DNA of 64,000 nucleotides from Buttiauxella sp. A111 (lineage in GTDB: Bacteria; Pseudomonadota; Gammaproteobacteria; Enterobacterales; Enterobacteriaceae). This document shows positions 27,522-35,956 of the stretch, in pieces (the stretch's first letter is position 1; each line of letters opens with the position of its first letter). The stretch spans positions 372,001 through 436,000 of the forward strand of contig NZ_BJFN01000001.1 in the NCBI RefSeq assembly GCF_014189855.1. Reading direction: 5' to 3'. A model generated the notes under the pieces. That model saw nothing but the letters and a program-made list of their open reading frames with translations. It did not search any database and was not told the DNA's origin. The translations under genes were made by a program, and so were the position numbers.

Positions 27522-28607
27522 ATGAACAACAAACAAACTATTTATAATATACAAGTATTGCGCTTCTTTGCTGCATTGATAGTGGTTATTGCGCATTCTG
27601 AAATTGTGATGTATGGCATAAGGATGTCTACCCTTGGTGGCGTGGGTGTTGATATATTTTTTATAATTAGCGGATTCATAATGCCTTTTATTGCCTACGG
27701 AGGAAAAAAAGCAGATGGACCGTTTAATATCACAGCCACAAAATTCTTTTTAAGGAGGGTGGCCAGAATACTTCCTTTGTATATTCTACTTACAGTATGT
27801 GCTGTTTATGTTGCTTATTTGGTTTCTTATCAAATAACTGCTCCTGCGAGGCCATTACTTTTTTGGTTCCCTTCTGAAAAAATAGATCTAATATATTTTT
27901 TCAGAAGCATAACATTCACTCACTGGGATAAGGGGCCAATACTAGGAGTTGGATGGACTCTTCAGTTTGAGTTTTTCTTTTATGCTATTTTTTCAATTTT
28001 CATTGCCATTGGCGTTTCAAAAATCGAGAAGATAGAAATCGCTTTTGCGACAATAGTTATCATTTGCAATGTTATAGTTAGTAATGACTTTAGTGCAAAT
28101 ATTGTAAAATCATACTTTCCTCCAATTGAGGTTATTTCTCAACCAGTAATGATTGAGTTTGCTCTAGGCATGTTTATGTACAGACTGTACATATCAAAAA
28201 TATTCCTTAATGCAAAAACCGCCACTGTTATATTGGTTTGTGCATTGCCTTTATTTTATATTCTTGAAAAGAATTTAATAACCACACATGTTGGTGATTT
28301 ATGGCATCGACCTCTTATATGGGGTGCGTTTTCTTTTTACATAGTATGGGCTGCAATTAGCCTTGAAGGTAAAGTAAAAGCTCCTGGTATATTGGTTTAT
28401 TTTGGCAATGCTTCGTACTGTATATACCTTATGCATGGTCTATTTACGGCATTACTGGCGCACTGGTGGGAGAAACTGGGATTGCATCAACACACTAATG
28501 TATCAGTTTACCTTGCATTCTATATATCATTTAGTATTACTTCTGGGTGTTTGGTTCACTCATTTATTGAAAAGAAGCTAGCAATAGCAATTAGGCGATT
28601 TATTTGA
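27522..28607 (+). CDS. Acyltransferase 3 (OafA-like) membrane protein
   Basis: Inner-membrane O-acyltransferase of the acyltransferase-3 family, probably acetylating a surface polysaccharide such as O-antigen. The protein has 361 residues with about 10 membrane segments. Family motifs are visible: IQVLRFFAALIVVIAHSE with the conserved His, GGVGVDIFFIISGFIM, FFLRRVARILPLY and GWTLQFEFFFYAIFSI. The gene is AT-rich, with no strong ribosome site, and ends at a terminator shared with the tail spike. It is the best preserved cargo gene in the prophage. In temperate phages such genes cause lysogenic conversion by altering the O-antigen that serves as phage receptor. The actual substrate here is not shown. 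Confidence 0.85.
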   Translation: MNNKQTIYNIQVLRFFAALIVVIAHSEIVMYGIRMSTLGGVGVDIFFIISGFIMPFIAYGGKKADGPFNITATKFFLRRVARILPLYILLTVCAVYVAYLVSYQITAPARPLLFWFPSEKIDLIYFFRSITFTHWDKGPILGVGWTLQFEFFFYAIFSIFIAIGVSKIEKIEIAFATIVIICNVIVSNDFSANIVKSYFPPIEVISQPVMIEFALGMFMYRLYISKIFLNAKTATVILVCALPLFYILEKNLITTHVGDLWHRPLIWGAFSFYIVWAAISLEGKVKAPGILVYFGNASYCIYLMHGLFTALLAHWWEKLGLHQHTNVSVYLAFYISFSITSGCLVHSFIEKKLAIAIRRFI

Positions 28608-28624
28608 AATATAGAATATAAAGC

Positions 28625-28650
28625 AAAGGGTGGTAACCCACCCTTTATTG
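28625..28650. terminator. Terminator, acyltransferase gene / tail spike
   Basis: AAAGGGTGG-TAAC-CCACCCTTT stem between convergent genes. T-richness is modest on both sides. Confidence 0.8.
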
Positions 28651-29598
28651 CTAATATAAAACGCCATCTAGCGACACGTTTCCTGTCGAGAATCCGTAAA
28701 TCTTAATTGTCCCTGTAGTGTCAATGACCACATTCCCTTGACCAATAGGGTTTCCGCTCGCATCTAATTTCGTTACTGAAAACGCCATTTTACGCAACGG
28801 AGCAATACTAACTGGGATATTACACACAGTTGTTCCATCCGCAGTGACTCCGGTTCCAAGATTAGCAATATTTCCTGTCAGAGATATTTTCCCATCAGGA
28901 TAGGATGTCACTGATGCTCTTACCAGTGATGTTACAGACCAGTTATTAGCTCCCCACGTCGCAGGCATCCAGTGGTTGATGATGGGGTCTTTACGACGAC
29001 CAAACATATGGGAAGCTATAGCACGGACATTCGACAACCCCAGTAAAATACGACCATAAGTTGTAGGGTGAATGTTATCCATCACCATTGGGTCCTGATT
29101 TGTCAGAAGGTATTCGGCTACTATCGGACCAAGATCATCAAGTGACCCCGTGTTCAACGCGTTTAAAGGCTGGACTAATTCTGTATTACGTACGGCCACA
29201 GTGCTGGCAAGGATCGCCCTGTATAGCGCGCCGAGTTCATAGTTAACAGCCGGTTGACCGTAACCAACAATACCAGTGAGAGTAACGCTATGATCTCGCG
29301 TATAGTATTGAGTTGGTAGAGATATTATACAGGGAATACCCAAATTGTTTGCGGTGATCATCATCTGTTTAACGTTATCCCTTAACGCTATATAGCCAGA
29401 TTGCCTTTGAATATCATTAACACCAATCTGGAACAGTACGACATTAATATCTGTTAAAGAAGTCGCATTAAACACATTGATAATATCACCAGAGGCAGAG
29501 GCATAACCATTTATGGCGATAGTTTGCATTCTTCCTACACGTATTCCGTGTGCACCTTCCAGTGCCTGTTGTGCGCATTGTGCCCATCCGTTACCCAT
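28651..29598 (-). CDS. Tail spike C-terminal part: SGNH/GDSL esterase domain
   Basis: Third segment of the broken tail spike gene. The frame is really open further upstream to about 29700 and there contains INIAIVGDSITDTSMGNGW, the GDS catalytic Ser block of SGNH hydrolases. The ATG at 29598 lies after that Ser, so translation from it would give an inactive enzyme. Block III is seen as FQIGVNDIQ and the catalytic Asp/His as VMDNIHPTTYGR. The last 110 residues look like a beta-rich receptor-binding tip. In intact phages such spikes de-acylate surface polysaccharide during adsorption. The upstream part is in another frame (29673-30194). Annotated as CDS, but best read as part of a pseudogene. 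Confidence 0.75.
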   Translation of the reverse strand: MGNGWAQCAQQALEGAHGIRVGRMQTIAINGYASASGDIINVFNATSLTDINVVLFQIGVNDIQRQSGYIALRDNVKQMMITANNLGIPCIISLPTQYYTRDHSVTLTGIVGYGQPAVNYELGALYRAILASTVAVRNTELVQPLNALNTGSLDDLGPIVAEYLLTNQDPMVMDNIHPTTYGRILLGLSNVRAIASHMFGRRKDPIINHWMPATWGANNWSVTSLVRASVTSYPDGKISLTGNIANLGTGVTADGTTVCNIPVSIAPLRKMAFSVTKLDASGNPIGQGNVVIDTTGTIKIYGFSTGNVSLDGVLY

Positions 29599-29672
29599 TG
29601 ACGTATCAGTTATCGAATCACCAACAATGGCGATATTTATTGGTTTTGCTGAATAATACTGTCTGTTTTCAA

Positions 29673-30300
29673 TTATATATGGGTAAACAATGACATGTAC
29701 TTGTTGTTTGCGCCGAAAGAGCCATAGCCTACTCGACTGATTATCCTCCCGGTCTGACGAATAGTTGCACGTTCAATACCATTTACGAGAATTGTAAATG
29801 ATTTAAGCGTATCAATTCTTACTGAAGCAATTGAGTTTTTAAGCCATTGTGATGCATGGGTTGATGAGCCTTTGTATACAACATCTTTTGTGGTGTACGC
29901 ACCACCAATTGTTCCTTCAATAAGATGACCACTGCCAAACAGATCTTCATAATAAATCCATCGCATATTTTCGGCTTCCACGACAACGCATGGAGCCCCC
30001 TGAGTATTATCTCCTGCATACATAGAAACGAAGTATTCATCTCCTGGTTTTACTCTGCTATATGCCCCGCATACTAACGTCCCGTTAGGTGCAACAATTG
30101 AAACATTATCGCCGGTTAATACCGCTGCTGGTGTATCAGCCAAAGTCCCCATAGGCCATGTTCCGGCTAAAAAACTCCAGTTTGATGTAAACACCGTCTG
30201 AACTGGAGTTTCCTTATCCGGGATGTCGCAAAATAGTGATTTATTATCTGTGTAGTTGGCATTATTTATTTGCGGCGGGGTCGGTGGTGTAGTGGCAGTA
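29673..30300 (-). pseudogene. Tail spike middle part
   Basis: Second segment of the broken tail spike. The frame carries a Pro/Thr-rich linker (TLLNTATTPPTPPQINN, near 30300), then a domain of about 180 residues (WSFLAGTWPMGT..., WIYYEDLFGSGH..., RVGYGSFGANNKY) typical of the carbohydrate-binding part that precedes the SGNH domain. It ends at TAA 29673-29675. Relative to the upstream segment and the downstream segment, one -1 step is needed each time. The only ATG is at 30194. No independent start with a ribosome site is apparent. Confidence 0.7.
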
Positions 30301-30301
30301 T

Positions 30302-31291
30302 TCAGCAGAGTATATTCACCTTAGTAATACCCGCATTAGGTCGCAGTAAATAACCGGTACTGTTGCCAGTGAAGAATAATTTAACAGGACGAACCAGTTT
30401 CACTAATGGTGATTTAACTGCTTCATCGCTGCCAGTGTTGATAGTGTTGATAGTGTTGATAGTGTTGATAGTGTTGATAGTGACGTTTTCACCAACATCA
30501 AGAGTGAATCCATTCCAGTAGCCTGCGGGGATTTCAGGCGTGAAGGTTGGCGACACTACATTTTTGGTGAATACACGAATCACCTTATCTTTAGTTGAGA
30601 CATATGTTTTCTGCTTATCAAGCGCGGAGCGATAATCCTGCCCAGGAACCCCACCGAATGTAGCAATGGTGGCTGGTGATACCAGTTCAAATTTTGCTCT
30701 GCCAGCCGTTACAAAGTAACTACCACCGTCTGTATCACCAGCGCTCCCGCTGCCATTTCTGACATATATCCCGTCACCACCATCACCAATGGCTAAGCGG
30801 CCTTTGGTTATAATGCAACCAAATAAGGTGCTTATGTTAGAAGAGTTAACCGCAGAAAATGTATTAAATATTTTGGTCGTTTCAGTGAGATCGGAGCGCA
30901 AAGATGCATCCCCTACACCTAACCATTTTCCTGGACCAATTCCCCCCGTGGAGGATGGCGTCGAGTTCGCGGAAACAACTTTGGCCCCTGACGCAAAACT
31001 CCCCGTCCATTTGTAGTACTCGCCAGTTGATACATCCAGTAAAACTTCATTTGGGTTATTTATGACAGCACCCGTAGTGAAGTTCACGCCCGCAAGCGTC
31101 ACATAACCGAAGGCTGACATAACCTGCTGAGCAAGGTAATTAATGCCCTCAATGGTGTAGTGCTTATTCCCGAAGCGGTCCGTGTACGTCCAGCCCATTG
31201 ACGTAACGAACTCGTCAATTTTACCGGCATTAAATTTCAGATCTTGCGGCTTTTCGCTTGGTACAGGTAGATGAGTAGGTGTAGTCGCCAT
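30302..31291 (-). CDS. Tail spike N-terminal head-binding part
   Basis: First segment of the tail spike, 329 residues from ATG 31291 to a stop caused by a frameshift (KVNILC). The N-terminus MATTPTHLPVPSEKPQDLKF, then IDEFVTSMGWTYTDRFG and YYKWTGSF, is the virion-binding domain shared by many enterobacterial prophage spikes. Further on lies a beta-helix-type region. A 9-bp tandem repeat encodes five Ile-Asn-Thr units near residue 275. A terminator separates it from the tail tip gene upstream. Translated alone it would make a spike lacking its receptor-binding and esterase parts. Confidence 0.8.
   Translation of the reverse strand: MATTPTHLPVPSEKPQDLKFNAGKIDEFVTSMGWTYTDRFGNKHYTIEGINYLAQQVMSAFGYVTLAGVNFTTGAVINNPNEVLLDVSTGEYYKWTGSFASGAKVVSANSTPSSTGGIGPGKWLGVGDASLRSDLTETTKIFNTFSAVNSSNISTLFGCIITKGRLAIGDGGDGIYVRNGSGSAGDTDGGSYFVTAGRAKFELVSPATIATFGGVPGQDYRSALDKQKTYVSTKDKVIRVFTKNVVSPTFTPEIPAGYWNGFTLDVGENVTINTINTINTINTINTGSDEAVKSPLVKLVRPVKLFFTGNSTGYLLRPNAGITKVNILC
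30435..30479. repeat. Five 9-bp tandem repeats in the spike gene
   Basis: GTGTTGATA repeated five times exactly, reading Ile-Asn-Thr on the coding (minus) strand. In-frame units mean length changes would not disrupt the frame. Confidence 0.95.
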
Positions 31292-31301
31292 AATTTTTCC
31301 A

Positions 31302-31329
31302 TAAAAAAACCCGGCGCCGTGGCCGGGTT
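31302..31329 (-). terminator. Terminator after the tail tip gene
   Basis: On the minus strand AACCCGGC / GCCGGGTT with a 6-nt loop followed by a run of T (complement of 31303-31309). A strong intrinsic terminator between tail tip and spike genes. Confidence 0.88.
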
Positions 31330-31351
31330 CTAAGTTGGGATAAAAGTTTTG

Positions 31352-33835
31352 TTAAGAGTAAATCAGGTCACTGTATTCGCTAACGGTTAAAGAAGTTGTT
31401 CCGTCAGTACCAGGTGTCTTGTCCGTAATTTCCCATTGCGTGGCATCCAGTTCTTCAGATGATGCAATGAAGTATCGCGACGGTGACTGCACAGTCATAC
31501 CGTCGTTAATATTAAGCTCAATGTTGGGTATCGCAGCGCTGAATCCAAAAGCGGTATCAGTGAGAGGTTGTGCCGGGTAGCGTGCGGTTGGAGCTCCGTT
31601 GTAGTCGGTGATCACAACAAACATTGAGCCTGCAAAGTTAATTCGCTCGCTGGTTTCGAAGTCGTTACCACTGCGGGACACGATATAGCCCGATTGCTGA
31701 TTGGTGTCGTATGTATCGACAATCTGAACCATGTCACCCACGTTCACCCATTCCCCGTCAGCCATGACGGTTATGCTCATTGCCATTCGTGAGTAAATGA
31801 GCCGCTTGCATTCTCTGAGTGCCCTCTCGTTTGCCTGGTATGCATCGCGGATGTACATCATCTCGAACTTCTTCGCCTTGACTGGCGATCCGGAAACTAT
31901 GGCGCCATTGCTTATCCGGTAACGGATGAAGTCCTGTTTGTTGGTTGATGGGTTGCGGAATTGCACTTCAACACCATCAAAGCCACCAGGCAGTGTCATG
32001 TCGTAACTTAGTGAATAGCCAGTCTCAACTGTGTTGTTACGGTTAAACACCGTCGCCGGACTTGTTCGCTTCTTGTCACGAACAAACGACATCACTCCAT
32101 CATCCCAGAAGGCTGTTACGCTTGCCGCATCGCAGATAGTCTCCAGGCGAGCACCAAGCGAAACGTCTTCGTCATCAAAGGTGTTATCGAAGCGCCCAAG
32201 TCTTGGATCTATGGCATCAATTTCAGCCTGAATCTGATAGAGCCCGTAAAGGTCGATAATAGTCTCTGGCTGGCCACCCATAACGAGCCAAGTATGCGCC
32301 GCGGCATCAGCAAACCGACGCGAAGGACGAAGTGTGTAATCAACCGACTGCGTGCTGAGTGAATAGCTGATGGTGTAGCGGTTAATCAACGCGTTATATT
32401 TCAGTTCGCGTCCGGTTGAGTTCTCCGTTGCACGAACTTTGATGATTGCCGTTGTGTCTTTCGGGTGGCTGACATTGGTCCTGATATTGACCGCGTGCAC
32501 CTCTTCGACCTCCAGCTTGCTTGCGTCGCTTGAGTTATCAGTCCGGTGGAATGACAGCGAGTAGCGTCCGCGCCCGGCTACAGGGGTTATCTTGTCAGTG
32601 CGGTAAAACGTCTCGCTGGTTGAGTCATGCGGCGTGGTCTGTCGGTAGGTGAATGTCTGGGTGGTGCCGGGTATCTGGTTGTTCTGTGAATCCACTTTCC
32701 ATATCTGCAGTTGCCAGTTCGTTTCACTGTTACCACCAAGACCCGAACTGGTGTGAACCCAAAGCTGATCGGAATCGATAGGGGAAAAGAACGGACCGAC
32801 AATCAGCGCAGCATTGTCATTTAAAATGAACTTCGTGTTGTTAATGGTGGCGGTCGTGATGTACGACGCACTTGAGCCGTTGATGCTGTCGAAGGTGAAT
32901 GTGTAATAGAACGTTGGTGAAACCACTGCGCCATCGTTAGTCTGCACAGCACTGATAAGGTTGCCAAACAGCGTAACGTCTTCCGTTTTGGTCCCGCCAG
33001 GCACCGGGTAGGTGATATTGAGAACGAAAGAAGCAGCATGCGGTAATGTCAGCCCCATGAAATAGTCAAAACTTGCCTGTTTCACGATTTTTACAGCAAT
33101 CTGACCACCGGCATAGCTACCACTGATCATCGTTGTTGCTGTGGCAGTCTCTATTGGTACACCAGTATCCTCGTTCTTGCCGGGCACTTCCTGCCCATCC
33201 ACATCGTCGAACTCATAACCTTCGTAAATAGTGCCGATCACATCTCCTGGCTGGTAAATCGTGTAAGACGCACCTGCCATTGAACCAACATTAGTCTCTG
33301 AATATCTAACCTGGCTGATGTCGTACTTGCCTAGGCCGAAATTCATGAACTGTGTGACTTCCTTCTTGTTGTTCACATATTCAAAAATAGCCTGCTGAAT
33401 CAGGTCAGGATATGCACGGATTAGGCCGTAATTATCAGGGCGCGCCTCGCCGTTTCGAGTGATGTTAGTTTGCCCCTTAAGGCTGTTATTTGGCGATGTC
33501 TTACTTTGCCCTGATGCTCCGCCAGCATTTGGCTGCTTAACAAGCGAACCCATTACCTTCTTGGTGAATTTTATCGGGTTGAAATGCTCGAGTGGGTTAA
33601 GAAGTGTTTTGGCGAGATCGCCGGATTTTGGCTGGTCAAATATGATAATTCGGTCGTCGGCGGTAATGATGAAATCAATATCATCGTCATCCTTCAACTC
33701 CCTACCATTAATAATGACCCGAACATCAGAATGTACACCCGCCTTTTCAAGCCACTCGCTGAACTTCGTCCCCGCTGGCGCTTCTATCCGTTGCTTCGGT
33801 AGCCCCGGCACTCTCTGTATTTCGATTACCGGCAT
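31352..33835 (-). CDS. TipJ-family phage tail tip (host specificity) protein
   Basis: Central tail tip protein of a long-tailed phage, analogous to lambda gpJ; it organises the tail tip and holds the spike. The protein has 827 residues. It starts with a ubiquitin-like/ThiS-like N-terminal domain (VHSDVRVIINGRELKDDDDIDF, in parts), then PNNSLKGQTNITRNGEARPDNYGLI (in parts) marks the J core. The C-terminal half holds DPRLGRFDNTFDDEDVS and the YIRDAYQANERALRECKRLIYSR region. The frame is uninterrupted, one of the few intact phage genes. Its start overlaps the end of the NlpC/P60 gene by 89 bases in another frame. Confidence 0.8.
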   Translation of the reverse strand: MPVIEIQRVPGLPKQRIEAPAGTKFSEWLEKAGVHSDVRVIINGRELKDDDDIDFIITADDRIIIFDQPKSGDLAKTLLNPLEHFNPIKFTKKVMGSLVKQPNAGGASGQSKTSPNNSLKGQTNITRNGEARPDNYGLIRAYPDLIQQAIFEYVNNKKEVTQFMNFGLGKYDISQVRYSETNVGSMAGASYTIYQPGDVIGTIYEGYEFDDVDGQEVPGKNEDTGVPIETATATTMISGSYAGGQIAVKIVKQASFDYFMGLTLPHAASFVLNITYPVPGGTKTEDVTLFGNLISAVQTNDGAVVSPTFYYTFTFDSINGSSASYITTATINNTKFILNDNAALIVGPFFSPIDSDQLWVHTSSGLGGNSETNWQLQIWKVDSQNNQIPGTTQTFTYRQTTPHDSTSETFYRTDKITPVAGRGRYSLSFHRTDNSSDASKLEVEEVHAVNIRTNVSHPKDTTAIIKVRATENSTGRELKYNALINRYTISYSLSTQSVDYTLRPSRRFADAAAHTWLVMGGQPETIIDLYGLYQIQAEIDAIDPRLGRFDNTFDDEDVSLGARLETICDAASVTAFWDDGVMSFVRDKKRTSPATVFNRNNTVETGYSLSYDMTLPGGFDGVEVQFRNPSTNKQDFIRYRISNGAIVSGSPVKAKKFEMMYIRDAYQANERALRECKRLIYSRMAMSITVMADGEWVNVGDMVQIVDTYDTNQQSGYIVSRSGNDFETSERINFAGSMFVVITDYNGAPTARYPAQPLTDTAFGFSAAIPNIELNINDGMTVQSPSRYFIASSEELDATQWEITDKTPGTDGTTSLTVSEYSDLIYS

Positions 33836-34214
33836 ACTTTAAATACTCCACCCTGGTAAATAATTTCTGAATAGTTCGGTTCTGGTCAGATCGGACACTG
33901 CCGCACTCACCCCGGCTATGCAGCGCTCTGCCATCGACAATCAGCCCGACATGCACCGGCTGTGCACCGTAGTAAGCAATGAAGATATCGCCGTCCCTGA
34001 ATTGGTTTGCCCGCTGCCAATACACAACCTCGCTTTCAAAGCACGTTATGAAGTCCCCACCTGCTTCGTAGTCAGGCGAATGGTGCAGCTCAATGCCGAG
34101 AACGTGCCGGTAATAGAGAACGACCAGGCCCCAACAATCTGCGGCTTCAAACGTGCAGGCGCGGTTAAGCCAAGGGATGCCAATCACCCTTTCCACAAAT
34201 TCAGTTTTATGCAT
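33747..34214 (-). CDS. NlpC/P60 family tail assembly peptidase
   Basis: Phage tail tip assembly protein of the NlpC/P60 (C40) family, comparable to lambda gpK; 155 residues. The catalytic Cys27 is in AADCWGLVVLYY and the catalytic His in PVHVGLIVDGRALHS. The frame is open 17 codons further upstream, but ATG 34214 overlaps the stop of the preceding tail gene fragment (ATGCATAA), the usual coupling in this module, and gives the family start MHKTEFVERVIGIPWLN. It appears intact. Confidence 0.8.
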   Translation of the reverse strand: MHKTEFVERVIGIPWLNRACTFEAADCWGLVVLYYRHVLGIELHHSPDYEAGGDFITCFESEVVYWQRANQFRDGDIFIAYYGAQPVHVGLIVDGRALHSRGECGSVRSDQNRTIQKLFTRVEYLKYAGNRNTESAGATEATDRSASGDEVQRVA

Positions 34215-34329
34215 TTTGCAGCCCCGGAAACTCTTCGACGTTGTACAGAATGCCGATATTGGCATTGAGTGGGTTTTTGATAGTCAGAGAAACGGTCACA
34301 TCACTGGCGTACAGGCTGATATCACTCAC
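34207..34329 (-). pseudogene. 3' fragment of a phage tail protein (DUF1833-like)
   Basis: About 40 codons in frame, ending ...SLTIKNPLNANIGILYNV then EEFPGLQNA and TAA, 8 bases into the NlpC/P60 gene. The position just before NlpC/P60 and the NxGxLYN-like ending fit a DUF1833-type tail protein (inference). The 5' part is lost: at about 34330 the sequence switches to the portal fragment. Confidence 0.6.
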
Positions 34330-34505
34330 ATAACCGGCTTATCAATCCAGCATGCGTCGAGGAGCTTATGCACGGCACCGAACGCCGCCCCGTTACGCTC
34401 ATACATGTTGTAGAAGTGGTCGAAGTCGAGGCGCTCAGGGTAACCAAACTCGCACCAGAGATGATGCCGTTTGGTATTTCCTGACTTGCTTAATCCAGAT
34501 GCATA
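34326..34505 (-). pseudogene. Portal protein N-terminal fragment
   Basis: About 58 codons reading QLYASGLSKSGNTKRHHLW, then FDHFYNMYERNGAAFGAVHK, LLDACWIDKPV and a stop. This fits the beginning of DUF1073-type portal proteins, where a Tyr/Arg-rich helix precedes the first cut-site loop (family recall, moderate). Both ends are deletion junctions: large terminase on one side, tail gene fragment on the other. Confidence 0.55.
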
Positions 34506-35532
34506 AAGCTGGCGTGCACGGCCAGCCATACCACTCACCAATCAGAATCAATGAACCGGTCGGAGGGCAGAACTTGCGACCATCGGGTAGGGTTGCCTCA
34601 GTGCCGTCAGACTGTGCCCACCACAGGTTCGCGAATGGCTTCGACTCGCCCCAGTCGTGAGAGCGGTCAACCGTCCAACTTTCCGGGATGGTGAATGGCT
34701 TGATAACGTGCAGAGATTCATTCCACAGATGGTCAAAGCGACCACCGCTCGTCACATCCCATGAACCTTCGACCCATGCTTTGCGGCGATTGGGGTCTTT
34801 GATGTTCATCAGCGTGGCGATGTATTGCGGGTCGAGATACGGGTTCTCTTTGAACGAACCGTGAATAGCGACACGAGTTAGTGTTACGTCCTCTTCGCGT
34901 TCCGTCTGCGGGTTAAACACCTTCTGCGTTTCGCGAATGATGGTGCCGCGCGGTGCTGGCTCAATGAAGCGTTTCTTAACCCACGTATGGCCGATGCCAA
35001 ACGGGTTGGTCGTGCTGAATGTCTCAAGCGGGATTGGCTTAATAATCGAACCATCGTCGAGTGGGTAGTCATCAGGCCTGAATGATGAACGACGGCAAGA
35101 GAACATCATCTCGTAGAATTCTGGTTATTGCTGCTTAGTCAGTTCGTTGAAGCCGATGAACGGGAACTCCTGGCCGTTATAATCCCAGTAGTCAGCCTCT
35201 TCTTTGCCGAACCGGAAAAGAAGCTCTTCACCAGTAGGCCACAACCAACGTAATTCACTGGCTGATACCAGATAGCGAGCGCCATCGTTGAACAGGCGAT
35301 ACATACGCTTGGATTGGGTAATGATGTCGGTGAGGTTTTTATACTCGGTATCGAATATCACACCGCGCCAGAACGAACCGTAACCAATGCCGACATTCTT
35401 GCGGAATCTAGCTAACTGAGCGGCGGTCTTTCCCGGCCCGCGAGTGCCTTCATACAATATCTCGTTGCATGGGCAGCTAAGGGATAGTGACTGCGACCCC
35501 GGCAAAGGTTTCCAGACGGCCTTGTAATTCAT
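34435..35532 (-). pseudogene. Large terminase subunit, nonsense-mutated and 3'-truncated
   Basis: ATPase/nuclease that packages phage DNA. ATG 35532 overlaps the small-subunit stop (ATGA) and starts MNYKAVWKPLPGSQ. The Walker A motif is YEGTRGPGKTAAQL. An in-frame TAA at 35125-35127 (after FNELTKQQ) interrupts the gene. The frame then resumes with PEFYEMMFSCRRSSF and runs through ETFSTTNPFGIGHTWVKKRF to about GEWYGW near 34525. There the sequence crosses into portal coding in another frame, and the ORF ends at 34435 with unrelated residues. The nuclease end is therefore missing. Confidence 0.75.
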
Positions 35533-35712
35533 CCACCTAAAACCTCGCTCTGTTGTTTCTGCGCAGCGGCTTCCCACTCGTCAACGCTCGCACAAGTCGG
35601 CACCGACATGATGTTGTGAGTTGCTGTGACCTTCTGATCTACCTGCTCTTTGAATGCCTGGACGCTAATGTGCTTGCCAAGCAATTCGAGGTTCTTGACC
35701 TTATACGCCACC
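35529..35712 (-). pseudogene. Small terminase subunit, C-terminal fragment
   Basis: About 60 codons: AYKVKNLELLGKHISVQAF, KEQVDQKVTATHNI, ending QQSEVLGG and TGA. The segment leading to LELLGKH is common in phage small terminases. The 5' part is replaced at about 35706-35712 by the integrase fragment running the other way, so this is a deletion junction. Confidence 0.6.
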
Positions 35713-35930
35713 GGAAAGCATACGAATCGAGACACACATTTGCATGCTGGGCATTAAGCGCGGGGGCCAACCCGAACTTTATCGCCGCACAAATGCGTCA
35801 CGCCACAGCGCAGATGGTTTACAACGTTTACGGAAAGTGGATGAGCAACAACAACGGTGATCAGATGAGCATTCTGTATGCTAATTTTAACGAAGATGTC
35901 CCACAGATGCCCCAGGCAATATCGCAGTAA
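35706..35930 (+). pseudogene. Tyrosine recombinase (phage integrase), C-terminal fragment
   Basis: About 74 codons read HRKAYESRHTFACWALSAGA, then NPNFIAAQMRHATAQMVYNVYGKWM and a tail. The catalytic RHTF Arg, the MxHA His box (here MRHA where MGHA is usual) and the nucleophile Tyr in MVYNVYG are recognisable. The N-terminal arm- and core-binding parts are deleted. It ends 26 bases before ycgN, directly beside attR, where an integrase gene is expected. Confidence 0.82.
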
Positions 35931-35956
35931 GGCAAAACTCCTTTTAAATCAATGAA

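Noticed and set aside
29670-30310. Programmed -1 frameshifting in the tail spike
   Set aside because: No slippery X-XXY-YYZ heptamer at either break; mutation is the simpler reading, though same-direction breaks are noted.
30435-30479. CRISPR-like array
   Set aside because: Contiguous 9-bp units without spacers, within a coding frame.
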